Below are positions 21,265 to 32,642 of a stretch of DNA of 64,000 nucleotides, one piece after another. The stretch's first letter is position 1. The number at the start of each line of letters is the position of its first letter. This DNA comes from Ceratopteris richardii (taxonomy: Eukaryota > Streptophyta > Polypodiopsida > Polypodiales > Pteridaceae). The stretch lies in NCBI GenBank assembly GCA_020310875.1, contig CM035438.1, positions 94,638,205-94,702,204 on the forward strand. The letters are read 5' to 3'. The notes under the pieces were generated by a model. The model ran no database searches. It was not told the origin of the DNA and saw only the letters and a program-made list of their open reading frames with translations. The position numbers were made by a program, and so were the translations under genes.

Positions 21265-22125
21265 ATGGAGATTGTGCAGGAGAGGAGACAGAGGTCGGTT
21301 AAACGGTTCGGAACAACGGTCGACCGAGGAAACACGAAGCTTAGTGAAAGCATCCATAAACCACCATCAATTCTCGTAGATGCTCACAATGCATCATCAG
21401 CATCCACTAATATTAACGACAGCGCTGAATCCTCTGGTACTCCAGTAAGTTCCCAACATGACAATTTGCGAACACCATTCCGCCCAACGCAGAAACTCAA
21501 GTCCATTCACCATATGAATGCTGCAACTAAGACACAGATAAGCATGAATATAGCAGCTCCGCCGCTACAAGAAAAGCGGCTGCCCTCATCATCAGAGCTT
21601 ACTACTGCTGACGTTGACGATGGAGATGGAGCAGCTCGGTCGCTACAAGGAAAGCGGCTGCCCTCATCATCAGAGCTTTCTAGTGCTGACGTTGACGGTG
21701 GAGATGGAGCCACTCACTGTGCATCAACATCAACGAGTCAAACAAGGCGAATAATATACATCAACAATGCAAATGAAGAAAATCAGAAAAGGACAAGTGT
21801 AAATCTTTCCAAATCAACTGACTCTCCAGAAGAAGAAGAAGAAGCAGGAGGCAGCGAATACCAAGTTCAGGATTATTGGAAGAAATTGAAGGAGTTTGAA
21901 ACACTGAAGCGAAAATTGCAGAGAGAATCTAAAAAATCAAAATATTCTAGGAGAAGAAACAACAAAAAACAAGCAGACCAAGAGACGTTGTCGTTATTTG
22001 TCCAAAAATGGAGACAACAACATAGAAAGGCTATAGAGGGTATACAACAGACTGTCTTCTTCGACCACGCTTGGCATCAGCAATTTAAAGTTGCTCAAGC
22101 TGATTATGTACCACGTACACCTTAG
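21265..22125 (+). CDS. Candidate host-derived protein, weakly SFR1/MEI5-like, 286 aa
   Basis: The frame is open from further upstream (a GTG at 21199), but the first ATG is 21265, in good context (ACGATGG) below a TATA box. The N-terminal two thirds are Ser/Thr-rich and look disordered, with 'RTPFRPTQKLKSI' (about residues 68-80) and a 26-residue tandem repeat (bases 21563-21718). After an acidic stretch comes a strongly basic, probably helical segment ('YWKKLKEFETLKRKL', then 'FVQKWRQQHRKAIEGIQ', about residues 209-262). The spacing of the coiled coil and the KWR motif recalls SFR1/MEI5, the partner of Swi5 that assists Rad51/Dmc1 in recombination. That is my reading by eye and is weak. The last 20 residues do not resemble that family, and this tail is repeated at 7263-7330. 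It sits in the centre of inverted repeat 2, so it could be a captured gene fragment rather than a working gene, or an unrelated basic protein. Confidence 0.45.
   Translation: MEIVQERRQRSVKRFGTTVDRGNTKLSESIHKPPSILVDAHNASSASTNINDSAESSGTPVSSQHDNLRTPFRPTQKLKSIHHMNAATKTQISMNIAAPPLQEKRLPSSSELTTADVDDGDGAARSLQGKRLPSSSELSSADVDGGDGATHCASTSTSQTRRIIYINNANEENQKRTSVNLSKSTDSPEEEEEAGGSEYQVQDYWKKLKEFETLKRKLQRESKKSKYSRRRNNKKQADQETLSLFVQKWRQQHRKAIEGIQQTVFFDHAWHQQFKVAQADYVPRTP
21563..21718 (+). repeat. 78-bp in-frame tandem duplication within the SFR1-like frame
   Basis: Two 78-base units (from 21563 and 21641) encode 26 residues each, both with 'KRLPSSSEL' and 'ADVD.GDGA'. A length divisible by three keeps the frame open, and most differences look mild. 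Confidence 0.85.
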
Positions 22126-23912
22126 TTATATACATGCACAAGGTTACATATGAAATTCTAATCCAATGGCTCATGAAACTCTAGGTATTTCGAGTGGGTA
22201 TAAAAACAGTGGCCGAATTGGAACTACTCCTTCATAGCGCATAATTGTATTCTTCACTTCATGTTCTATAACTTTCACTTCACTCTAACTAAAGTGGATG
22301 ATAGAGCTACAATGTGGCGTTGTTCTTCTATTTCAGGTTACGCTAGTACCTAAAGGTTATGCTCAAGAAGAAAAAGGCATTCATTCTAATGAAACCTTTG
22401 CTTCCATGTATCATATGAAAACTGTTCAAGGCGTTTGTATGAACGAAGCCTACATTGCTTCGAATATACATTAGTTGGACATCGAAAATGTTTTTTTCAA
22501 ATCGGGAGTCGTATGAAAGAATGTGTGTTTTTGAGCTCTGTGGTTTTGTGCAGAGATAGTATGAAAATAGAACTTTTAGGGTAAAGAATGCATTGCTTGG
22601 ATTAAAGCAACTATCACATGCTTGGCATGTGAAAGTACATGCCTACATAATTAACACATGGATTTCAATATCATCCAACTGAAACAAAAATGTAAAGTGT
22701 GCCAATGATAATAATCTTTTTATCACTATTGTTCATGCAATCAATTTCGCTTTACAATGGCTTAGAGTGCTAGTGGTGTACTCGATATAGTCGAAATTGG
22801 AGTTGAAAGATAGCTTAAGATAGGTATCAGGCAGAAATATTATTGTTTCGTGAAAAACGTAAACATAATTATCCAGTAGAGCTTAAGCAAATTCCAAGTA
22901 TACTTCGTGTCACTTCTACTAGCGAACAAAAACCCAAAAAATAGCACAAAAGGATAAAATGTATTGTACAATACTTGCAATAGTGTATTCCGAGTCCAAC
23001 TTTAGCTCCACTCAATTTTTGAGTTGTGTAGAATGCTTATAGTAGTCTTCAAGTATAAACCAACCTCCGTATGTCTACCAAATTTCATAACAACTCAAGT
23101 CAGTGAGTGGATACTATGCCCCACTGACCTATCGTAAGAGCCAATGACCACATGTGATGACAATTGTTGGAGTTTGGGGATGCATTGGGAATGCACACAA
23201 ATAGCATGAGAAAGATGAAGAAGCTTAGGAGCACAACAGAGAAAAGGGGAAATATGCTAAAGAGGAAAAAAGGACCATGTGAGTCCTAATTCTGGTCACA
23301 TATGTCACTATCAAAATATAGTAACATATATTCAATTTCCCTTTGTATTAAGATTTATACCTCTAATTGTTTGTTTGGTTACCTCCTAGGTAACATTCCC
23401 TAGCACAATTCCCACTCTTGCATCAAATGTAGCATCCTACACTTATGACGTCCTTTATGTATTCATTTTTGGCTCCTCTTACTCTTCATGTGGAACCTCC
23501 ATTGATATGTCTTGGTTCATCTTGTTGTGTTTGCCTTTTTCCAAATTTATTGCCTAGATGTGTAATCCATATATCAAAAAACCATCATAAATATCAAAAC
23601 ATCAAAAAACTCTCCGCCAAAATGAAGATCTTGTTATAAAAATAACTCCACAAAAATTAAAATGGGCTTATAATAGTCCAATCCAAAATGTTGCAATAAG
23701 ATGTCAATATACGTTTTTAGACGCACGTCAATTCCTTCATGCGTTCATGATCAAATTGCCACATAATTATGCAAAAACTTAGATGTGCATAAGTTTAGCT
23801 GTTTTTAAAGAATGTTCATACATTTAGGGCTTTGAATACATGTGCATACATGATTTAGGGTTTCGTTTCCAATAATGAGACATTAGGATGCGTGGAGTTT
23901 ATTGATGGCAAG

Positions 23913-24594
23913 TGTTGTGGATGACTCATATTCCCTATCATGAAACTCAGATCTCAAAGACATTTTATGCTTATTTAAACCTTGAGTCAAATTTATTTTC
24001 TATAGAGAGCAAAGAAGATAGCATGTCAAGGGAAATTGAAAAAGATTAGAGAGAGGAAGAGAGTTTTGCACCAAAAAAACTATGAGAGAATAATAGATTT
24101 TTCCTACATGGATACCAAATATTCCCTAACCTTGTGCTCATACCAATGTGATAAGGAAATTCACCACCATGAGAGGCCGTGTGATTCTCCTCCCAACTAT
24201 CTATTATATAGCTTCAATACTAGGGGTGGAGTCTTGAGTTAAGTGATGTTAGTGTAATAAAGTAATTCTATGATCTAAGGGTCAGGTTGGTTCAGAGAGA
24301 TCTGAAATCGAACACTGTTTGGTCACACATGTGTATGGCCAAAGATCTCGAGACTAGACTTAAGCATAAGTTCATGTGCTATCTTAAACAAGGGATCCAC
24401 TTAGCCTAGTGGTTAAGTCTCAAGGTTTTGAAGGGTGAGGTCTTGGGTTTGATCCCCATGCAGAGCATGGCGAGAGTTTTACCCAAAGAGCTCTTGAGCC
24501 TTCTAGATCAAGTTAACATGAGTTAACTTGAGTCTAGTGAAACTTAACTCGAGTGGCGAGTACACCAACCACTAGAGGACTCTAGTGGAAGTTA
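23913..24594 (+). mobile_element. Family G LTR (fossil), truncated copy
   Basis: Starts TGTTGTGGATGACTCAT, matches 16888-17600, and stops at about 24594, where similarity is lost. It lies inside the right arm of inverted repeat 2. Confidence 0.6.
24402..24456 (+). repeat. tRNA-derived SINE-like segment, best-preserved copy
   Basis: A-box-like TAGCCTAGTGG (24402-24412) and B-box-like GGTTTGATCCC (24446-24456), 33 bases apart, close to Pol III internal promoter consensus. It is not a tRNA gene, since no acceptor stem or cloverleaf is evident. Confidence 0.55.
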
Positions 24595-24693
24595 CCCTAT
24601 TGCCATCATTATAGAGCTTGGAGAATCGGTTTTTTTTTTTTACCTCCGAAAAACCTTTTGTGTTCAACATCACTTGGGATAAGCAACTTTCCA

Positions 24694-24825
24694 AGTTTCC
24701 ATGGAGGTGCTCAAATCATAAAATTCAGTCCTCGACACCAACGAAAACTCACAAAAAGAAATTTCCATGGAGGTGCTCAAATCATAAAATTCAGTCCTTG
24801 ACACCAAGGAAAACTCACAAAAAAA
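24694..24825 (+). repeat. 66-bp tandem duplication
   Basis: Two units, in which CCATGGAGGTGCTCAAATCA recurs with a 66-base shift (24699 and 24765). The copies differ at only a few positions. Confidence 0.85.
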
Positions 24826-27087
24826 TCTTGTTCAAGTAACTGCTCCCAAGGAAGAAGAGATTCACAGAGTTTTGTGGAATGAATCACATCGTGTTCAAAT
24901 GTTGTGAAGGTCCTCAATAGGGAAGATTGATTCCAACTATTGGTTTTCCAAAGGACAATGCACAGGAGATGCTTCAAGAAAACTCAAGCGAGTTGCTTTT
25001 TTGCTTGGTTGCCAAAACTCTAGCACTTTGAAGTAAAACATTAGTGACAAAATCTTTATTCATGTCAACTTGACATGGTAATAGGATAGCAAGGTTTGGT
25101 TTCACTTGAGAGAAATAAATATGATTAGATTAAGATTCATCTTTGAATACATATTCATATTGAATCAAACTCAAACTCAATAACATTCAAAAGCATAAAA
25201 CTTCAATCACTCTTTCTCTTCAGGAAATCTCATTAAATACATTGAATTTGTATAAAAGTTATGTTGTATTCTAGAGGCAATCTTCAAAAAGTTGTTATTT
25301 TTAATGAATGATGTGAACTTATATGACAAAAGAACAATCGACTTCAATATCAATCAAACATATGATCAAAGAGTTAAATCATCTTCCAAGAAGTAATTGA
25401 CTTTAATAACTGCTCTCACTCATTGCTATGCACAAGAGACATTTAGAAGACTCTGGGTAGTGTAAAAAATATTATGTATGATTCTGAAAAGAATTGATCA
25501 CAGGTATGTATGCCATAGCCATGAACATATGATCTTCAATTGCAAGAACATAGTGGATTAACAGTTGGATTTAAAGCCCTACAATATCATATAAGAACAT
25601 ATGAATTTTGATAAACTTGTGAACATATGATCTTCAATTGCAAGAACATAGTGGATTAACAGTTGGATTTAAAGCCCTACAATATCATATAAGAACATAT
25701 GAATTTTGATAAACTTCATGAATCGACTCATGTCCCGCATATGAGAATGTTGATCTTTATCAACTTGGATATCATCACATTATGAACAGGAAGTCTAAAA
25801 ACACAATACTTCTCTCGTTGATGTAAGTTTGAAATGAAACCAATCCAGAGATATATAAAGAGATTATTAAAATTAAGAGCATAGTTTTAAACAGAAAACT
25901 AATGCCAAATAGTTTACTTGAATTCAAATTGTACTTAACTTACAAACTCATTATAAATTGTACTATGAAGTAGAAACTACACCTTGATCAATGTGAATAT
26001 CTTGCATCTTTGAATCTTAGGCTTCACCATTAGCTTCGTTAGAGAACTATTGGTTCAATAAGAAAGGTGCAGCACTTGTGCATCAATCCTTCACTCCTCA
26101 ATGGTTAACTGCCTAGCTCCAACATCCTTTTTTCACTTCTCCAAGCTCTCCAATGTATCAATATGAATTGCTTTTCCAATCTCCTCAATGCCTTTCTTCT
26201 TTATAGCTTCCATAAGCTATGTAACAAAGAACATCATCGCTAAAAAAGAAACTCTCACAATCCACCTTCAAGAATTCTTCGTGAAATTTAGTGTAGCTTT
26301 CCAAAAAGAAAAAGAAAATAAAGCTTAAAATTGTTTTTCCTTCATTGTCCGTCCATGGGTATCAAAACCAGGACCTCATGTATGTGAAATCTTTCATCAT
26401 AAACAATGTCTTCTCTGAATCTTGATATAAATACTCGCTTTCACATTGTCATAAGCACAATGACTATGGCAAATATCGCATTTGTGGCCGCTTAATAATG
26501 TTGATTATACTGCTCAAAAATTGAGAGCTGATTGTCCATTATCAATGAGAGATTAATTTTAACGTTTAAATCTACTTCAAAGTCTTTGTGCTATCTCATG
26601 TGTTTAAATCTACTTCAAAGTCTTTGTGCTACTTCAAACTTCTTCATGTTCTTTATATAACTGCTGGAATTCGAACCTCTTTGTCATTGATTTTCTACAT
26701 TGTCCATCAAAGTGAGGAGAGAAATTCTCTCTAACACCAGATGTGTGGAACAATATGCCACTTCATAGAAAGGGCAATCAATGTATGAGCTTGACCACAT
26801 ACATACATATTGGTGGAATAACTTTTGTAGGTGGAAGGTTTTTTTTTTGCACGTGGACTATTCTCTGATAGGTGGAGTTATTTTTTGTGAGTTGTTGGCA
26901 TGCATACCCTTTTGATTTATTTCTTGGGTGCCTTTTGTTTCACTTCCTATGTGCTTTTATTTTGTTGTGGTGTTGGTGAATTATGGTTATTTTCTCTAAG
27001 TTTCTTAATGTAGGGGAAAGGCCCACATATGTCATTAAATATGGCACAACATAGTTACATATTTACATCTGTTACAAAAATGCAAAC
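24826..27087. other. Unassigned AT-rich sequence with short duplications
   Basis: I see no gene. A 98-bp tandem duplication lies at 25523-25716 (second unit from 25621), and a 38-bp one at about 26564-26640. Long oligo-T runs occur near 26840. Confidence 0.6.
25523..25716 (+). repeat. 98-bp tandem duplication
   Basis: GAACATATGATCTTCAATTG and the following bases recur exactly after 98 bases (25523 and 25621). The two units are almost identical, so the event is recent. Confidence 0.9.
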
Positions 27088-27300
27088 TTACATACATACA
27101 TACACACATAGATACATACATAAATACATACATAGATACGGAGATACATACATACATACATACATACATACATACATACATACATACATACATACATACA
27201 TACATACATACATGCATACATATATATACATATATTCATAAATAGCCTACATACCTCAATACATGCGTACATACATACATATATACATATCTAACTTACA
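27088..27300 (+). repeat. (TACA)n microsatellite
   Basis: Purest at about 27145-27213, with imperfect flanks. Long open frames on both strands here (Tyr/Ile/His or Cys/Val/Met) come from the repeat. Confidence 0.95.
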
Positions 27301-29214
27301 CATGTACATACAAAGCTATATATATTTCTACTTTATATACATACATATATACATAAATACTTTGAATACATACGTGTATACATAGATTTAAGCATGTAAG
27401 TATGCATATATAAATGAATGCATACATAATTCCATAAAATATGATGATTCCTATTTGGAGTAATAATATGAAAGACAAACCTAGAACTCTATAGAGATAA
27501 TAAACCATATTTAAAACAAAGTCCCATAGGAAAGTAATTACAAATCCTTCCTGAACCTTTGCTCTATACTTGCCCTTATGCCCAACTAGGTATTGATAAC
27601 CTTTGAGTGCACTCATAAAAAATCATTTTATCACTATCTCTAATGCAAAATCCTTCATCATAGTTCAAATATACAAAACTCATAGTAATAGAATGAAATA
27701 TCTAGATGCCACTAACCAAGAAGTCATCTAGTTTTTCACTATTAAAAGAGCCCACTCTTTCTTTTCGCCTTGATTTTTCCATATTTATGGAAAACCTTCC
27801 TCTTTGAGATTCATATAATCCATAAGTATCAATCTTCTTAAATATGGAGAATTATAGTTTGTGTATTCCCCTTCATATATTTATGATAAACATTCCTCTT
27901 TGAGATCGAAATAATTCATAAGTATCAATCTTCCTAAATGATGTTAGGCCATCATCCTCACGACTCCACCAAATAGAAGGTTGATGCTTATATGGGTCAC
28001 ATTTATCCCTATTTTTTCCAACTGTAAAGTGAAAATTTATTACCCTGCTTATAGGTATTCCAATGCCAACCGCTACAACTTCCTCATCAGATTCTAGGCA
28101 AAAGACATCAGTGGAAATAACAAATTTTCTTTCAAAATCTTCAAGTGACACGATCTAACCACTATGACTATTGGATCTGCTTGTTGACTAAAACAGGATA
28201 GTTGCACTCCTCTTTAAGAAACCTAAAAGATAAACTATCAATCTAAAATATTCATCCATGAAGAAGCTTGAATTGCTTCCTTTGGAGGAAAATCCCTACT
28301 CAAACTCATTTCCAAATGTAAATTAAACTTACTTTTCTTAAAAAAATGGTGTAAATTAAAGCTAAAGCTTCTCTATTCTTTCCCTTTCCCTTGAAATAGA
28401 ATAAGGATTAATTATTTTACTTCTAGTCCCTAGAATCTTTATCATGGAGAAATAAGATCTACGGAAGAGTCAATGCTTCCAAGACAACGCCATGCCTTTG
28501 GGAGACATCTTCTCCTTCTTGTTTATTGAAAATTGCTATCCATGAATGACGAAAATTCTCACTCGAAAACGTTTCCACCATCCCATACCACTAGATCCTT
28601 CATCTAATCCATGTATCACCTCCATATGATATCAAAATGAAAGTCCAATAAAATCTAGCTATCCATGCTTCAAAGGATTGCAGTATTGGAAGCTTTAGAA
28701 GAATAGTTCCTACTTAATCGAAGAATCAAAGATTGGGATAGCAAATTGTTGAGGATTAAAGATTGGGATAGTAAATATCATCCCCACACAAGAGGTTTTT
28801 TATGGTGAATAATAACCACATAAATGAAATTACTAGATTCAATAAAAATATTGACATCTAAAGCACCTTGGATAGAAAATGGTGCAAAAAACTTCTCATG
28901 ATTTAAGTGAGGGTTTAAGTTTCATTTCCCTATGGAGCAGGAGGTACTATCATAGGGAAGAGGAAGACATTGGGCATCTTATTTATGCATGTATAAAGAG
29001 TAAAAAAGTTTTTCCACTCTATAGAAAGGATGTAGAAGTTGCATATGAAGATCCCTAAGTAGAATGCTGCTGTGAAAATCTCTTACAATTTCTATTGTTT
29101 TACAAAGCTTGTTGAATAGTTCATGTGATTGAACCATGTTTGGCAATATATTTTGTTCCCAATGCAATTTCTCCGTCATAAATATGTTGATCTGGTTTCA
29201 TCTGCATGCTTTTT
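27301..29214. other. Mostly unassigned sequence
   Basis: Apart from a weak minus-strand frame (27873-28151), I see a diverged duplication of about 55 bases (near 27790 and 27887) and no other structure. The region is AT-rich without a clear transposon signature. Confidence 0.5.
27873..28151 (-). CDS. Hypothetical 92-aa frame, possibly an exon relic
   Basis: Not recognised. The translation has a less repetitive, protein-like composition than other short frames nearby ('VISTDVFCLESDEEVVAVG', 'KHQPSIWWSREDDG'), which is the only reason to list it. No start context, splice site or neighbour supports it strongly. It could be a fragment of a host gene or transposon, or chance. Confidence 0.2.
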   Translation of the reverse strand: MSLEDFERKFVISTDVFCLESDEEVVAVGIGIPISRVINFHFTVGKNRDKCDPYKHQPSIWWSREDDGLTSFRKIDTYELFRSQRGMFIINI

Positions 29215-29520
29215 TACCTGTTTTTAAAATTTTTCACATACAATTTGGAGAAGGCGATGTGCTATAGTATACATTTTGGTATTAAAGATTTCGAAAAAAT
29301 GTCAAAAAATGTTAAAAAAAACACATGTTTTTATTTCGTTTTTAAAAATTGTGTGTATACTGATATAAAGGGTTTTCAAATATGAGATGCGATTTGCTTG
29401 ATTTTTGACGAGGTGTTTCTGTTTTATCGACAAAGTTCTCATTTGCTAGGAGTCGTTCTTTGTTGATCTTCGTTTCATGCATACTTAGAGTCAATATGTA
29501 TATTGCATGCAAGTCTCTTC
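29215..29520 (+). repeat. Unit Q, partial copy 2
   Basis: Similar in reverse complement to about 62480-62730 (for example the CAAATCGCATCTCATATTTG word near 62588 against its complement near 29375). Together with 20605-20915 it covers the full unit. Confidence 0.6.
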
Positions 29521-29640
29521 GTCAGAGCACCATGCGGGTCTTATCCGTAATTGCTGATGTCTCTCTCTCTCTCTCTCGTGCTCGTTTGTTTGTGATGGTC
29601 TCACCATAGCTTCACCCCTACAAGATGGTATCAGAGTAGG
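29520..29640 (+). mobile_element. LTR end and primer site of an unidentified LTR element (relic)
   Basis: A CT-rich stretch leads to ...CACCCCTACA (29622), followed by TGGTATCAGAGTAGG from 29626, a tRNA-Met-type primer site as in plant copia. The LTR start is not clear, and no gag can be recognised downstream. Confidence 0.5.
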
Positions 29641-31052
29641 CTATCGGGCAAGAGGACGATAAGAAAGACAACTGCATGAACAGTGGAGTCTAATGACCGT
29701 CGTCACTAAATTTTGAAGCCTGTGTTGTTGCGCTGCTACTGAAAGCGAAAGGGATGATCAAGAGGAGTTTTTTGCCCATCTGATCTGAGAGGCCAATCCA
29801 TGTTTATCTCCGACATTAACATTAACTATGCTACCGGAAGCATGCACGTAGATGGAGGTTGGAGAAGTTCTGATGACACTCATTTGATGATGCGTTGATT
29901 ACTGAAGAGCTGCATCGGTTCAATTTTGATCTATCTGAGATGATTCCAACAATTATGTGATAAATTGAACATATATGCTGATAATTTGGTGAACCTGACG
30001 GCTGATGAGCTGACTATATGCTGTGGCTATTGCCCAAAGACACTCTGCTAAGATAACGGATTATGAGCCATTGATACTATCATACAAATTTAGAAAATTT
30101 AATCAATTTAAATTTGATACAAACCTACAGTCAGCGACAACTCTCACCTAGAAAATTTAGAGACAACTCTCAGCTGCACCAAAGTTGGAGCTTTATGACA
30201 ATGTGAAGAAAGAAGATTTAATCAACAACTCTCACCTAGAAAATTTAGAGACAACTCTCAGCTGCACCAAAGTTGGAGCTTTATGACAATGTGAAGAAAG
30301 AAGATTTAATCAATTTAAGGAGTGAAAGAGTACCAATTCTTTAGTCAAATCAAGGATAGTGTGGGCATCCACAGAACAAATACAAATTGGAGTACAAAAA
30401 TAAGTTTTGGAGAGTTGACATAAAAGTGTGAGGATTCTATCTCATTTCAGTTTTTCATTTCGATTGCATGTGCCAGGCGATGTCATGTATTCTCTTGTGG
30501 GTTCTTGAATGGACATTACTCACACACTGTGAGACGAATGTATGCATTTTGCGGGTCCTTAATGTGGACAACTCACGCACCTTGTGAGGATTATATTACC
30601 ATGCTGAAAAACCTTGAATTAAAAAAAAAACCGAGGGATGTGCTGAGGTTTTTAACTGGGATATTCTCATCTCATGGAGGTACCTTGGTGATATAGGTGG
30701 ACGGACAAAGAGAAGACAATCCAAAGACCTCGTTTACCGATCACGAGATGAATGTATGATTTTGTGGCCTATCGTCAAAGAATATTTGCTTACGTTATGT
30801 GCTCTTATTGATGCTTTTACCCAGAGTTTGGGCTTTGGAGTGGATTCACTATAGTTGATTTGAATCATATAAATTTTCGACAAAGGAGACTCTGCCAAAT
30901 TTTTTTTGCAGAGGTCATCTATGAGCACATAAGTGCATAGGGATGCAGAGAGTGATTAGAACAAGAGGAAAACCATTGAGATTACTTGTGAACATTCAAT
31001 TTTTGGTGCATATATCTAGACATATAGCTAAAATGGCACCAAATTTTTTCTA
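29641..31052. other. Unassigned sequence, perhaps internal region of the preceding relic
   Basis: No recognisable protein. Contains an 88-bp tandem duplication at 30138-30313. Confidence 0.4.
30138..30313 (+). repeat. 88-bp tandem duplication
   Basis: Units from 30138 and 30226, starting CAACTCTCACCTAGAAAATT, are essentially identical. Confidence 0.9.
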
Positions 31053-31980
31053 GGTCTTGCCATAAGATTGCCATACCATAGAGAAGTGCTTATGTTGCAA
31101 CTATGGGTAATAGCATTGCACAAATAGTGGGCGATAAGCTGAACAAAGACAATTATCACATATGGTCATATAGGATGGAGAATTTCTTGATGGGAAAAGG
31201 ACTATGGGGATTAGTGAATGGAGAGGACGAGTGTCTCGAGTTGCTAGATAACCCCAATCTAGAAGAGCAAAAGGAATATAAAACATGGATAGAGAAATCT
31301 AGAAAAGTACTCCATTGGATTTCAATTTGTATCTCAGAGATCCAAATCCCATAGACCAAGAGACATTATCGTTATTTGGAGAGAACAACATAGAAAGGCT
31401 ATAGAGTGTCAGGGGAGCACTAGATTGTGCTTTGTGACTATAGTAGACAAGATTTTAGAAATATGCTTCTGATTACAAGAATACCCACGCAAGGAAAATA
31501 GTACAAGAATATGTAAGGTCTCGCCATAAGATTGCCGTAGCATAGAGAAGTGCTTATGTTGCAACTATGGGTAATAGCATTGCACAAATAGTGGGCGATA
31601 AGCTGAACAAAGACAATTATCACATATGGTCGTATAGGATGGAGAATTTCTTGATGGAAAAAGGACTATGGGGATTAGTGAATGGAGAGGACGAGTGTCT
31701 CGAGTTTCCAGATAACCCCAATCTAGAAGAGCAAAAGGAATATAAAACATGGATAGAGAAATCTAGAAAAGTTCTCCATTGGATTTCAATTTGTATCTTA
31801 GGGATCCAAATCCCACAGACCAAGAGACATGATTGTTATTTGTCAAAAAATGGAAAGAACAACATAGAAAGGCTATAGAGTGTCACGGGAGCACTAGATT
31901 GTGCTCTGTGACTATAGTAGACAAGATTTCAGAAATATGCTTCTGATTACAAGAATACCCACGCAAGGAAAAAGAAGTCC
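31053..31980 (+). mobile_element. 464-bp tandem pair carrying a copia gag start plus a 64-bp foreign module
   Basis: Two units (31053-31516 and 31517-about 31980) a few percent apart. Each has an ATG (31103, 31567) opening a short frame of copia gag N-terminus type ('LNKDNYHIWSYRMENFL', 'KGLWGLVNGE'). After about 83 codons the gag similarity stops, and a stretch matching 21975-22038 of the SFR1-like frame follows (31353-31406 and 31817-31880). The gag pieces are truncated fossils. Confidence 0.65.
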
Positions 31981-32642
31981 CACAACCGAGGAGTAATAGG
32001 TATAGATAACTCAATTAGAGATGATACAGGAGATCCCACCACCCGGGATCATAAGTATGGAGCAAGATCTCTAGATTACATGAAATTTTGGGAGATGAAC
32101 TAGATACAAGAAAGAACTCGACAAGATATCGTACTATGAGACTACAAGAGGACAAGGCTAGATATCCATAATACAAGACTAAACAAGACTAGAGCAAGAG
32201 ACAAGACTAGAACTCGAGCTAGAACTTGAAAGTACTTACTTGGTGATCAAGACTCCTTGAGCTCCCAAGACTGGCATTGACAAGACTGAGTATGTATGTG
32301 GCCAAGGCCTCCTTATATAAGATTTCAAGGGTGGTTCCCAAGGGCTGTTGTGAGTTGATGATGTCATCAATGATGTCAGTAATCGGAATAGGACCTTCGG
32401 ATGTTAGAATTTAGCAAATAGGTAGTCGATCTTAGGTTTTGGCACGTTCTAGACACAATGGAAGCATTGGTTCCTCCTAACTCTGAACCAATCATGAGAT
32501 ATGGGATTCACATGGAATTTGAGGTTCAGGATGGTTTCCTTTGCCCATCATTGGATTTCTCTTATGGAATTCTCAAACCTTGATTGGTGCTCTCTGAAGG
32601 TTTTCTACAGGTTCCCAAGTAGGATCACTGATGTTATATCCT
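31981..32642. other. Unassigned sequence
   Basis: No gene or repeat recognised. A CTTATATAAG word at about 32310 reads as a TATA box on either strand but has no partner. Confidence 0.4.

Larger units (their letters stand above)
22331..24594 (-). repeat. Right arm of inverted repeat 2 (second copy of the palindrome right arm)
   Basis: Colinear with 7532-8506 + 15303-15911 + 16854-17600 of the first right arm, without either insertion. It includes a sense RT relic (about 22331-22700), the mirror of the leader/LTR end (22930-23290), the RT/RNase H mirror (23290-23880) and a truncated family G LTR (23913-24594). Only the innermost 550 bases have a left partner here. Confidence 0.75.

Noticed and set aside
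24402-24456. A tRNA gene
   Set aside because: Box-like words are present but no acceptor stem or anticodon arm can be drawn, so it is kept only as a SINE-like relic.
25523-25716. A CRISPR-like or satellite array
   Set aside because: Only two units, nearly identical with no spacers, in a plant-like genome; it is a simple tandem duplication.
27029-27272. Tyr/Ile/His/Thr and Cys/Val/Met repeat frames
   Set aside because: Translation of the TACA microsatellite.
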